Positions 1 through 6,696 of a stretch of 64,000 nt of DNA are shown here, one piece after another. Each line of letters opens with the position of its first letter. The stretch's first letter is position 1. The position numbers were made by a program, and so were the translations under genes. The notes below the pieces were generated by a model. That model did not search any database, had not been told where the DNA came from, and saw nothing but the letters and a program-made list of their open reading frames with translations. This stretch comes from JAWXBA01 sp048499805 (GTDB taxonomy: Bacteria; Gemmatimonadota; Gemmatimonadetes; Gemmatimonadales; GWC2-71-9), in NCBI GenBank assembly GCA_048499805.1, contig JASNZF010000002.1, forward strand, positions 620,001 to 684,000, given 5' to 3'.

Positions 1-1238
1 GCCGCTGGCATTTCGTCTTTCCAACTCTCCATCGGCAACCGCTGCCCGGTCCGCAGTTGGGCAACGGCTCGCGTCGTGGCCCGCAGATCCTCCTTGGCAA
101 AACCCTCCGTCTCCGGCCCCTCAGAGTTCCACCCCTCGAACGCGATCTTTCCCCCCGAACCATCCTCGATCGTGACGCCATTCTCGATCAGGTGTTCGCC
201 TACCTCCAAATCGACAAACAGGGGCACGCCGTAGCCAAAACTCTTGGTCGCCGGCACAGCCATGTGAAACACGCGATCGGCGCCACCGAAGTACTCGACG
301 AAGAAGCTCCTGTCCAGCGTGGCCGAGGTGATGATGACGCGGAGTTGTGGGTACTGCGTCAACTTCTCACGGAGTTGAGTGAGGATGATGTCGATGTTCT
401 CGCTTCGCTCGTGAGCTTCATCGATGATCACCGCGCCCAGCCGGGCCACACGGCCATCACGCACCCAATTGATCATGGTGCCGTCAGTCACGTAGATCAG
501 CTGGCATGCTCCATCCCAATTCTGCTCACCACTGACTTGATACCCAACCCCGAACCCCGGCCCGATGTGGTCGCCGCACTTGCGGCTGTCGTGCCCTAGG
601 CACAGCTCCTCCCCAACGAACCGGGCTACACCCTTAGCCGCGGCCCGCCGCGGTTCGGTCACGACGATCGGTCCGTGACGAGTTAAGTCTAGTGCTGCCC
701 CATTGGGAGGACGCATGAGGCGAAATGGCATAAACGTGGACTTTCCGGTTCCCGTGCCCGCCTCGACTACGGCCACCTGCTTGTCCCGAAGACCCTCGAG
801 TAACATCAGGATGTCTGCGTCACTCATGCCGAACTCAAAGCGGTCCAGGTCAACGTCAACGACTCTTTCCTTGTGCAACACCGGCAGGGGGCCAACCACG
901 GCTCCGAGGGGACCCGCGGGCTGATGCGGATTCGCTACCTCTCCGATGACAGCTACACTCACATACGGAACGGCGATCGCTTGGATTGCTTGACGATGCG
1001 CCTTGCGGTGCCGTTCGCATCTGTCCGAGCGCGTTGAACCACGCTCGACGAGTCGCTCCGCCCAGCTCCCCGCGTACGCGAAGTTGGAGTCTGGCGCCTC
1101 CGCCGTCCTCCGCGCCTGTCCTGGGACAGGCGATCCCGTAGCCCCTCGACGTTCTGCCTCGCAGTCTTTGCAACTGGCCAGCCAGATCCCCGAGCTCGCG
1201 ATACCCCGTCGTGGCCCCTCGGTCACGTTGACCTCCAT
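1..1238 (-). CDS. DEAH-box helicase with Cys/His N-terminal domain, 3' end off the window
   Basis: About 412 codons of a superfamily 2 helicase are visible; the C-terminal part lies beyond the left edge. In this reading frame there is a Walker A motif GTGTGKS (residues 161-167), TEPRR (motif Ia), DEAH followed by ER (273-276, motif II) and SAT (305-307, motif III). This order and spacing fit the DEAH/RHA group (HrpA/HrpB-like), which are ATP-driven RNA or DNA helicases. The first 80 residues hold Cys23-x2-Cys26 and Cys74-x2-His77, which could form a zinc-binding treble clef. That is not usual in HrpA/HrpB. The ATG at 1238-1236 overlaps the end of the upstream unknown gene by 16 bases, so the two are probably co-transcribed. 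The substrate cannot be told from the sequence. The accessory context suggests a role in genome defence or another dispensable system, but this is inference. Confidence 0.85.
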   Translation of the reverse strand, partial: MEVNVTEGPRRGIASSGIWLASCKDCEAERRGATGSPVPGQARRTAEAPDSNFAYAGSWAERLVERGSTRSDRCERHRKAHRQAIQAIAVPYVSVAVIGEVANPHQPAGPLGAVVGPLPVLHKERVVDVDLDRFEFGMSDADILMLLEGLRDKQVAVVEAGTGTGKSTFMPFRLMRPPNGAALDLTRHGPIVVTEPRRAAAKGVARFVGEELCLGHDSRKCGDHIGPGFGVGYQVSGEQNWDGACQLIYVTDGTMINWVRDGRVARLGAVIIDEAHERSENIDIILTQLREKLTQYPQLRVIITSATLDRSFFVEYFGGADRVFHMAVPATKSFGYGVPLFVDLEVGEHLIENGVTIEDGSGGKIAFEGWNSEGPETEGFAKEDLRATTRAVAQLRTGQRLPMESWKDEMPA

Positions 1239-2248
1239 ATGGTGCCACGAGCAAACTCCCTGTCGCCCTGAAAGTACTGTGGCACCACGGCGAGCGCCCG
1301 CGGCTTCTCCATTATTCGGTGGATCACAGCGCGGTAGAAGCCGACAACAGCCGGCTCAAGCCCCGTTTGGAACATGTGCAGTTCCGTCGGTCCATCCCCC
1401 AAGTGTCGTAGTTGGCGAAGAGAGGTTTCGAAAACCATTGCGTCCGTGAGACCGGCTGGCCTCGGTCTGCTCACCTTCGAGTTCCGAAGCCACGCGCCAT
1501 CTACCTCCGCATCCATGTCAACATGTCGGATCGACATCAGGGCGAACTTGAGCACACGCCATCCCTCCGGCACCGTATCCGACATGCGAATAGAGCGCAT
1601 CGGGAAGGGTGGGCCCTCCGAACCGTCCCGGTAGACGACACGAAGCACCACCGTCTTGTCCGACTCCGTCTTGGCCACGTGACGCCTCAAGGTTTCCGTC
1701 AGAACGGTGTTGGACACATCGCTTGGCCGAAGGGCACTTCTTGGGTCCGTGGGGTTCTCGAGTGCCCGAGATAGCAGGAACTCGAATCGTTCCAGCGTAG
1801 CCGCGCGCCCATCCGGTGCACTTGCCTTCCACCGCTCTGCGGGCAGTTGTGGCCCCACGCCCGGCACCCCGTCCAGAGTCTTATCACCACGACAATGTGG
1901 GAGGCGTAGCGCCACCACCGCATGGCCGTCCGAAATCCAACTCAGAACCTTCTCGGGGACACCGGTACCGCCGAGGTTTCCCTCGGATCGGAGCAACAAC
2001 GACGTAGGTCGTGGCTCATCCTCTAGCTGGCCGGGCCGGGCCACACTCGGCGCTCCAGCGAACATCGACATGACCGCTAGTTGGTCAACGACAGCCTGGA
2101 TCGCTCGGAGTCTGGTCACCTCGGTTCGATCGCCCGCCGGGAGTTTCGCCGACCGCTGAAGGGCTGACGCCGCGCGCTGCGACAACCCGAGGACGCGGTC
2201 CTTGAACTCATCTGGCAACCGAACGAAGACGGTCTGCTCGACGCTCAC
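1223..2248 (-). CDS. hypothetical protein, 341 aa, in helicase operon
   Basis: I do not recognise a family. The protein is soluble-looking, with no signal peptide or membrane segment. Its N-terminus (starting SVEQTVFVRLPDEFKDRVL) is helical and charged, followed by mixed alpha/beta sequence with motifs such as VVLRVVYRDGSEGPPFP near residue 200. No obvious catalytic motif is visible. The ATG overlaps the stop of the 495-aa gene by four bases, and its own end overlaps the helicase start by 16 bases. Tight coupling on both sides argues that it works with those two proteins. Intact reading frame and codon use similar to its neighbours support a real gene. Confidence 0.75.
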   Translation of the reverse strand: MSVEQTVFVRLPDEFKDRVLGLSQRAASALQRSAKLPAGDRTEVTRLRAIQAVVDQLAVMSMFAGAPSVARPGQLEDEPRPTSLLLRSEGNLGGTGVPEKVLSWISDGHAVVALRLPHCRGDKTLDGVPGVGPQLPAERWKASAPDGRAATLERFEFLLSRALENPTDPRSALRPSDVSNTVLTETLRRHVAKTESDKTVVLRVVYRDGSEGPPFPMRSIRMSDTVPEGWRVLKFALMSIRHVDMDAEVDGAWLRNSKVSRPRPAGLTDAMVFETSLRQLRHLGDGPTELHMFQTGLEPAVVGFYRAVIHRIMEKPRALAVVPQYFQGDREFARGTIWRST

Positions 2249-3732
2249 AGGCGTCCCACACGAAGGCTTGTGAGCCGCCGCTCAATGTCCGCGTCGAGGT
2301 CAACAAGGCGATCGGGGCATGTCATAACAGGGGTTCCAGCGGGTAGCAACTCCGCCATGTCTGCTGGCACCAACAGCGCAACCGCGATCCCCGGGTACTG
2401 CTCTTCGAGTTCACGCACTAGCCCAACATCCGCTGGGATTGGAAGGCCCCGCGGCACGCAAATAATGGCGTCCGCGTGATCTCCATCCCGTGAACGAAAG
2501 CCCCACGGCACCGACTCAGCCCCCTCGATCATCACCGCCGCGGCGGAGTCCAAGACACTCCACGATATCCTTTGCTGGCCGTCCTCGAATACACGAACCG
2601 CTGTGCTAGATGCCCCCGCTGCATCCTGACCGTCTAGGAATCGTTGCAGCATGCCAACCATTAGTGCTGCGCGACACACCTCGATTTCCGCTGAGCCGGA
2701 CCCGGAGGTAACAGCCGTCGCCCCGCCGCGCAGAATCGAGCCTGCACGGCCAGTAACGGCCACGATGTAGTCGAGTTCGATGGCCGTAAACACACCGGCC
2801 ATCAGAGTAAAACAGAGTCGCTCGGGCGACAGGATCCCCCGATCGAACAGCTCCTCGCACCGCATGCGAAGCTCCTCGGGCATAGGCGTGACAGCCATGA
2901 ACAGGTCCCTAGCCTCCGCCGGGCTGATGCAGGCTGGGTCCTCTTGGCCGACCGGAACACCAGCAGTCCGGCCAAACCGAGCGATAGCCGGCGGCACTGT
3001 TTCTTCCCGGCGGCGATCTCCGAACCGAATCTCCATCGTCCCACCATTCTGGAATGCATCGCACAGCATCATTCCCAGCATCGCTCTATCGCCTTCATGA
3101 GCGCCAACATGCGGCGCCTCACAGGTCAAGTACACTACCACCCGAAGGCCATCGAAGACGCTGTCATGCCGAAGAGCCGCCAACCCAATGATGACGTTCT
3201 GGCAGGCCAGCTGGATGGGGCGCAGGACGCTGCCTCGCGGTCTGGCACCCTTGTTGACATACTCTTGCTGGTAGCGCTCCGCCACCTTCTTGAGCTCCGC
3301 CAAACCGGACGGTCGCGCGCGCATCTCCTGAGCCAAGCCATCCACGTACGCCCGCAGGTCGGTATCGAGCAAAGCACCCTGATGGTTCGGCGGAACCGCC
3401 CCTAGATGCCAGCGCCGTACCTCCCACACTCCGGCATCCGCGTCGCCGTCCGTCTCGCATGCGACGCACGCGAGTGAGAGATCGTCGACGGGCAGCAGAG
3501 GCAGGTAGTTCGGCGGGAACGGATGGAATGAGTTAGCAAGCAGACCTGTCGCCCAAGAAAGGGAGTTGGCCACGCCCTCAGCGCCACCGGGCCAGTAAAT
3601 GTACTTCTCCAGGTCTTTCGCCGCCCTCGAGTCGTAGATCTCTGTCAGAACACGAGGCGCAACCAACCCTCGCTCCCCGAGGTACGCCAAGAGAGCGTCG
3701 TTGCGTAGTCTCTGATACTCGGTCGCAGCCAT
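2245..3732 (-). CDS. hypothetical protein, 495 aa, in helicase operon
   Basis: Unrecognised. It is a long intact frame with no signal peptide or transmembrane helix. The N-terminal 100 residues include WPGGAEGVANSLSWATGLL. A central block, about residues 75-245, is rich in conserved-looking His, Cys and acidic residues (CVACETDGD, RRWHLGAVPPNHQGALLDTD, QLACQNVIIGLAAL, YLTCEAPHVGAHEGDRA, FQNGGTMEIRF) and could be an enzymatic core. The C-terminal third is alpha/beta (AIICVPRGLPIPADVGLV, GIAVALLVPADMAELL). It is translationally coupled to the 341-aa gene by a four-base overlap, and its start lies only 23 bases from the end of the 365-aa gene. The four genes thus look like one transcription unit. 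I would not assign a function without a structure prediction. Confidence 0.75.
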   Translation of the reverse strand: MAATEYQRLRNDALLAYLGERGLVAPRVLTEIYDSRAAKDLEKYIYWPGGAEGVANSLSWATGLLANSFHPFPPNYLPLLPVDDLSLACVACETDGDADAGVWEVRRWHLGAVPPNHQGALLDTDLRAYVDGLAQEMRARPSGLAELKKVAERYQQEYVNKGARPRGSVLRPIQLACQNVIIGLAALRHDSVFDGLRVVVYLTCEAPHVGAHEGDRAMLGMMLCDAFQNGGTMEIRFGDRRREETVPPAIARFGRTAGVPVGQEDPACISPAEARDLFMAVTPMPEELRMRCEELFDRGILSPERLCFTLMAGVFTAIELDYIVAVTGRAGSILRGGATAVTSGSGSAEIEVCRAALMVGMLQRFLDGQDAAGASSTAVRVFEDGQQRISWSVLDSAAAVMIEGAESVPWGFRSRDGDHADAIICVPRGLPIPADVGLVRELEEQYPGIAVALLVPADMAELLPAGTPVMTCPDRLVDLDADIERRLTSLRVGRL

Positions 3733-3755
3733 AGCGAATCAGTACTCCGCGCACC

Positions 3756-4853
3756 CTACAGGAGCGCCGGTGGCAGCGACGTCACGTGCTCGTGCAAACC
3801 GATCATCGGCCGCCCAAAGGCTTCGTTCGCCTCCGCCACGACATCACGGAAAGAGTTGCCGAACGTTGCATTCGTCACGAAATGGTACTCGTGCATGTCT
3901 CCGTGATTGATCGCCCGGACGATGCCCTCCACTTGCGTGCGCAGATCATCGCTCGCGTACCTCGGCCCTCCATCCTTGCTGTGTTTGAAGTCCACGCCAA
4001 TCTCTCGATACGACAACAGTTCCTTGCGTCCGATGCGCAGGTCAGATTCGACTGTGCGACGGGATGGTAGATCGATGATCCCAAGTCGATTGGCCTCTCG
4101 GTTGATGATCGACTTCGCACCGAATGACAGTTTGTCCGTCGCCGCATCGATGAACAGCGTCGGCCCGCCGTTAACCGATTGCGACGCTTGCCGTGAAATC
4201 GCGGCTGTTCCCATGAGCTCGTAGGCGCTACCGATGGCCGCGTTCGAGTTGCTGCCAAGTTTGGCCCGCGAGGCCAAGCCGGTGCCCTGGCCACGAAGCG
4301 TCATAGCCTTAACGATCCCGGCGGCATTTGGGCAAACCCGAAGAACCTCTGCAACGTCATGAGGAAGCTGCGCGCGGTACTTATCGGGGATGCGCGTGTT
4401 CCCTTCCACCAGCCGAAAGATGACGTCGCGGTATTCCTTCGAACGCCAGTGGTTCTTGTCACTCAGGGCCCGAATCACAGTAGGAGCGTTGCGCTGTGCC
4501 GACTGCTCGTGGAAGTGCTCTTTGACGAACTTGGTGCCGGTCGGCGTCTGGTGAGCCGCTCGCGGCTCGGCAGCAGAATAGACGTTGTCCTTCATCCGGA
4601 CTTGCGCAAAGCCCTTGATGTGCTCGAGCGTTGCCTCCAAACGCTTCAGCGTCGATGAATCGAGGGTTCGACTATTCCTCGCCTGTTCGACAACACGCGT
4701 CGCCCAGTGAATGGCGTCATCCACCGACTTCCCGGGCGGACTGTTCTCCACGATGCGCTCTGCCTCACGCAGAACGGCCAAGTGGCCGTCCGGGTGACGC
4801 AGCGGCGACGCTGGTGTTATGCGCCCTGGGTTGGGAGGTTTTCCGCAGGCCAT
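3756..4853 (-). CDS. hypothetical protein, 365 aa, possible PD-(D/E)XK nuclease
   Basis: No family recognised by eye. The N-terminal 180 residues are helical. The C-terminal half contains SAYELMGTAAI (Glu212), SFGAKSI (Lys247), TVESDLRIG (Glu269, Asp271) and IGVDFKHSK (Asp288, Lys290), followed by a helix with QVEGIVRAI and a strand HFVTN. An acidic residue on a helix, then D-x-K on a strand, then a helix with Gln is the arrangement of PD-(D/E)XK nucleases, so a nuclease fold is possible but unproven. It is the first gene of the minus-strand accessory unit and lies just downstream, in transcription direction, of the attC site at 5000-5112. It could therefore be a cassette or the first gene after the array. 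No attC follows its stop. Confidence 0.7.
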   Translation of the reverse strand: MACGKPPNPGRITPASPLRHPDGHLAVLREAERIVENSPPGKSVDDAIHWATRVVEQARNSRTLDSSTLKRLEATLEHIKGFAQVRMKDNVYSAAEPRAAHQTPTGTKFVKEHFHEQSAQRNAPTVIRALSDKNHWRSKEYRDVIFRLVEGNTRIPDKYRAQLPHDVAEVLRVCPNAAGIVKAMTLRGQGTGLASRAKLGSNSNAAIGSAYELMGTAAISRQASQSVNGGPTLFIDAATDKLSFGAKSIINREANRLGIIDLPSRRTVESDLRIGRKELLSYREIGVDFKHSKDGGPRYASDDLRTQVEGIVRAINHGDMHEYHFVTNATFGNSFRDVVAEANEAFGRPMIGLHEHVTSLPPALL

Positions 4854-5274
4854 AGGGGTAGACGGTCAACTCATCGGGGGGACGCCGAGGGGGTGCCTGA
4901 CCATCTCTCAATGCTCTCGCGGAAGATTTGGACGCAGCGCATAAGTTGTGTCTTAGCCTCGCCTGAAGGATACTCGGGTTAGTGACTGGCGGTTACGACG
5001 CCTAACGACCTGCGGTTCTGCGGCGGGGCCAGATACCCCCACCGCTTTGCTGGGAAGCTACGGCCCGAAAGCCGACCTCGTCAGCCCCGCCCGCAGCAAG
5101 CGCCTGTTAGACCGTTGAGTTGCGATTTTGCTCCACATCACTTGGCACCCTACCGTGAGACCCGGCTCAGAGATCGCAGGCGTCTCCTCAGGAGAGTGAG
5201 CGGCATACACAATCCACTGTACCGGTGATGGGGCGCCGCCTGAGCCATTGTGGGCAGGTAACGAGTGAGTACAC
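4854..5274. other. gene-free stretch containing attC
   Basis: No supported gene. The middle is the attC site at 5000-5112. 4854-4999 is the presumed leader of the 365-aa gene. 5113-5274 is the non-coding tail of the membrane-protein cassette. An open frame on the minus strand across 5058-5336 crosses the attC and has no protein-like features. Confidence 0.6.
5000..5112 (-). other. attC: integron attC recombination site 1
   Basis: Read on the minus strand, the site begins GTCTAAC (5112-5106, R'' consensus RYYYAAC) and ends GTTAGGC (5006-5000, R' consensus GTTRRRY). Inside, CTGCGGGCGGGGC pairs with GCCCCGCCGCAG, an imperfect inverted repeat with one extra base on the left arm. That asymmetry is what IntI uses to orient attC, and it places the cassettes on the minus strand. 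The 113-bp length is within the usual attC range. Cassette DNA 3' of it on the minus strand would start at the 365-aa gene. No integrase gene is visible. Confidence 0.8.
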
Positions 5275-5565
5275 CTAAACGCGTAGGAGACCGGATTGAA
5301 TGCTGAGTGTGACAGCCAGGAAGATCCACGCCCCAAACCGGAGCGCCCGGCTCAGCGGCGGGTGATCGTCGCCTAACAACGACGCCCCAGAAAGGAGGGC
5401 CATTACCAATGGCAACAGCACGGATGGTGCGACCCTCGCCACTGGCAACTCCGAGCTGACGCCAAGATAGAGTGACCACGTAAGCAGCAGGATGCTCGCG
5501 ACAAGCAGCCCTCGCTCGACTCTTGAGTGGGACCGGCGGACGTGCTCTGGCAGGGGGTGCTGCAT
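5275..5565 (-). CDS. small membrane protein in an integron cassette
   Basis: A 96-aa protein with three hydrophobic segments (LLVASILLLTWSLYLGV; APSVLLPLVMALLSGASLL; FGAWIFLAVTLSIQ), so probably an inner-membrane protein with about three helices. It lies between two attC sites in the same orientation, starting 21 bases after attC 2 and ending about 160 bases before attC 1. This is the layout of a single-gene cassette. Function is unknown; small membrane proteins of unknown role are common in sedentary integron cassettes. The start at 5565 is the first ATG after the attC. Confidence is limited by short length. Confidence 0.6.
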   Translation of the reverse strand: MQHPLPEHVRRSHSRVERGLLVASILLLTWSLYLGVSSELPVARVAPSVLLPLVMALLSGASLLGDDHPPLSRALRFGAWIFLAVTLSIQSGLLRV

Positions 5566-5585
5566 TCTTCACCGGACCTTTCGCG

Positions 5586-5683
5586 GTCTAACGGCTCACA
5601 AATCAGCGGCGAGGGCCCGCCGCGGGTTCTGTCTCAGGAGGGCGAGTGCCGATGCCCTCGGCCGCTGCATTTGTTTGTTAGAC
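5586..5683 (-). other. attC: integron attC recombination site 2
   Basis: On the minus strand this 98-bp site begins GTCTAAC (5683-5677) and ends GTTAGAC (5592-5586). The inner arms are CAAATGCAGCGGCCGAGGGC and GCCCTCGCCGCTGATTTG, which pair almost completely with two extra bases on the left arm. This gives the same orientation as attC 1. The TAA stop of the decayed MazF gene lies inside the first core site, the classic position for a cassette gene stop. Two sites with the same polarity 500 bp apart make a chance palindrome unlikely. Confidence 0.85.
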
Positions 5684-6025
5684 GCCAACGATCTCGTTGA
5701 GCCCCTCGACGACCTGGGCCAACTCCTCCGGCGTAACCTTCGCCAGCCGCTTTCCGATCCGCTCGACCGACAACGTGCGAATCTGACTGATCTTGACCCA
5801 AGAGCGCTTCGGGAGGCGGGGGGAGTTCAACTCCAGCGTCAACGGAAAACCCGCCCGCTGTGGCTGGCTCGTCAGGGCAACGGCGATCACCGTCCCCGAA
5901 CGGGCATTAAACACATCGTGGCTCAAGGCTCAGCACGGGACGCAGTCCGCCTGCTCGCGTCCTTTTCGGAGTGGGGTCGAGATCTGCCCATCGGACCTCA
6001 CCCCTCGGTATGCCGGGCTTACCAT
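5678..6025 (-). pseudogene. MazF/PemK-type toxin, frameshifted remnant
   Basis: Pieces of a MazF-family endoribonuclease lie in different frames. Reading from an ATG at 6025 gives MVSPAYRG; then, in another frame, GEVRWADLDPT; then, after at least one more shift near 5918, SHDVFNARSGTVIAVALTS and an intact C-terminus to the TAA at 5678. Put together the pieces have the length (about 115 aa) and order of the family, which cleaves mRNA at short sequences. At least two net frame changes mean no full toxin can be made. Neighbouring genes are intact, so sequencing error is a poor explanation here. Its stop lies within attC 2, so this was the toxin half of a toxin-antitoxin cassette. Confidence 0.8.
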
Positions 6026-6051
6026 GCCGCCCATCCGCACCCAAACCCTCG

Positions 6052-6252
6052 TCAGCCAGCGCCTGTTCGGCGGCAAGGATCCAGCTTGGCGCACTCCGCG
6101 GCAAGTCGGCGGCGCTCCAGGCGGTCGAGCTTTTCCGTCACGGCGACTTCAATCGCCTGACTCCGGTTGGGAAAGTGCCCCCCATCGACCAGGCGGTCGA
6201 GGCGATCCAGGACGGGGGCGTCCAGGGTGACTGCAACTTTGGCTTTGGCCAT
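6052..6252 (-). pseudogene. RHH (CopG/MazE-like) antitoxin, C-terminus frameshifted
   Basis: The first 58 residues form a ribbon-helix-helix DNA-binding domain: a beta strand KVAVTLDAPVLDRLDRLV, then FPNRSQAIEVAVTEKLDRL. After AECAKLDP the frame is lost. The expected toxin-binding tail (AAEQALADEGLGAD) continues in another frame after an apparent one-base insertion near 6075. The annotated frame instead ends in CRRTGAG. A good Shine-Dalgarno GGAGG sits 6 bases before the ATG at 6252, and a palindromic AT-rich operator lies just upstream. The DNA-binding domain may still be made, but the toxin-neutralising tail is missing. Confidence 0.7.
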
Positions 6253-6257
6253 AAGAA

Positions 6258-6282
6258 CCTCCAGTATGACGATATATCATAC
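6258..6282 (-). promoter_or_regulatory. operator/promoter and RBS of the toxin-antitoxin cassette
   Basis: On the minus strand, arms GTATGA and TCATAC (6282-6264) flank TATATCG in an otherwise GC-rich region, and the GGAGG ribosome site follows at 6262-6258. RHH antitoxins commonly bind such palindromes over their own promoter. TATGAT within it could serve as a -10 box. Confidence 0.5.
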
Positions 6283-6311
6283 CGATTGGTTCCGCAAGAG
6301 CGGCCTTGGGC

Positions 6312-6318
6312 GTCTAAC
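6312..6318 (-). other. lone integron core site, probable array boundary
   Basis: GTCTAAC on the + strand, which reads GTTAGAC then GCC on the minus strand. This is the same sequence that ends attC 2. A short stem (GCTGC/GCAGC) lies at 6329-6347, but no full attC arms can be paired. It is best read as the recombination point where the first cassette joined an attI or truncated attC. Confidence 0.45.
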
Positions 6319-6696
6319 TAGTGTATAAGCTGCAAGCCCCTCGCAGCCTAATCCGGAACTATGGCGAGCCTATCCCCCCCGCCAGAACCCGACTGCCCAG
6401 TCCACGCCACATAATCCGGCAACACTGCAGACCGCTCCAGCTTACCACCCACCCACCCCCCGCGCCATCCCCCTACAAAAATTGGAGTCCGAACCCCCTA
6501 ACCACCCCTCCCACTGTCGCTTACCCCAGCCGAGCCCAACGTCCCGCCACGCCCAGACGTACCTGTTCCAGTGACTCGCCTCCACCGTCTCCGCGCACCC
6601 CCAAGTTCGCATCCCCATGTGACTTCCTTAGATTCCCTGTGCTGCATCCCTCGCACCCCTGATCGCCACCCTCGTCCACGCTGGAGATCTGTCCAT
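6319..6696. other. intergenic, no gene seen
   Basis: 378 bases between the cassette array and the peptidases. The first half is C-rich and low in complexity (runs such as CACCCACCCACCCCCC). No integrase or other reading frame with protein character is present. TTAGAT at 6627-6632 could be part of the promoter for the peptidase genes. Confidence 0.5.

Noticed and set aside
5058..5336. 92-codon minus-strand frame across attC 1
   Set aside because: Crosses the attC hairpin, overlaps the membrane-protein cassette gene and has no protein features.
6571..6696. N-terminal extension of the first M14 protein
   Set aside because: It would bury the signal peptide 42 residues inside; the ATG at 6697 has a ribosome site.
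6319..6696. Integron integrase next to the cassette array
   Set aside because: No frame in this stretch shows tyrosine-recombinase motifs; it is C-rich low-complexity DNA.
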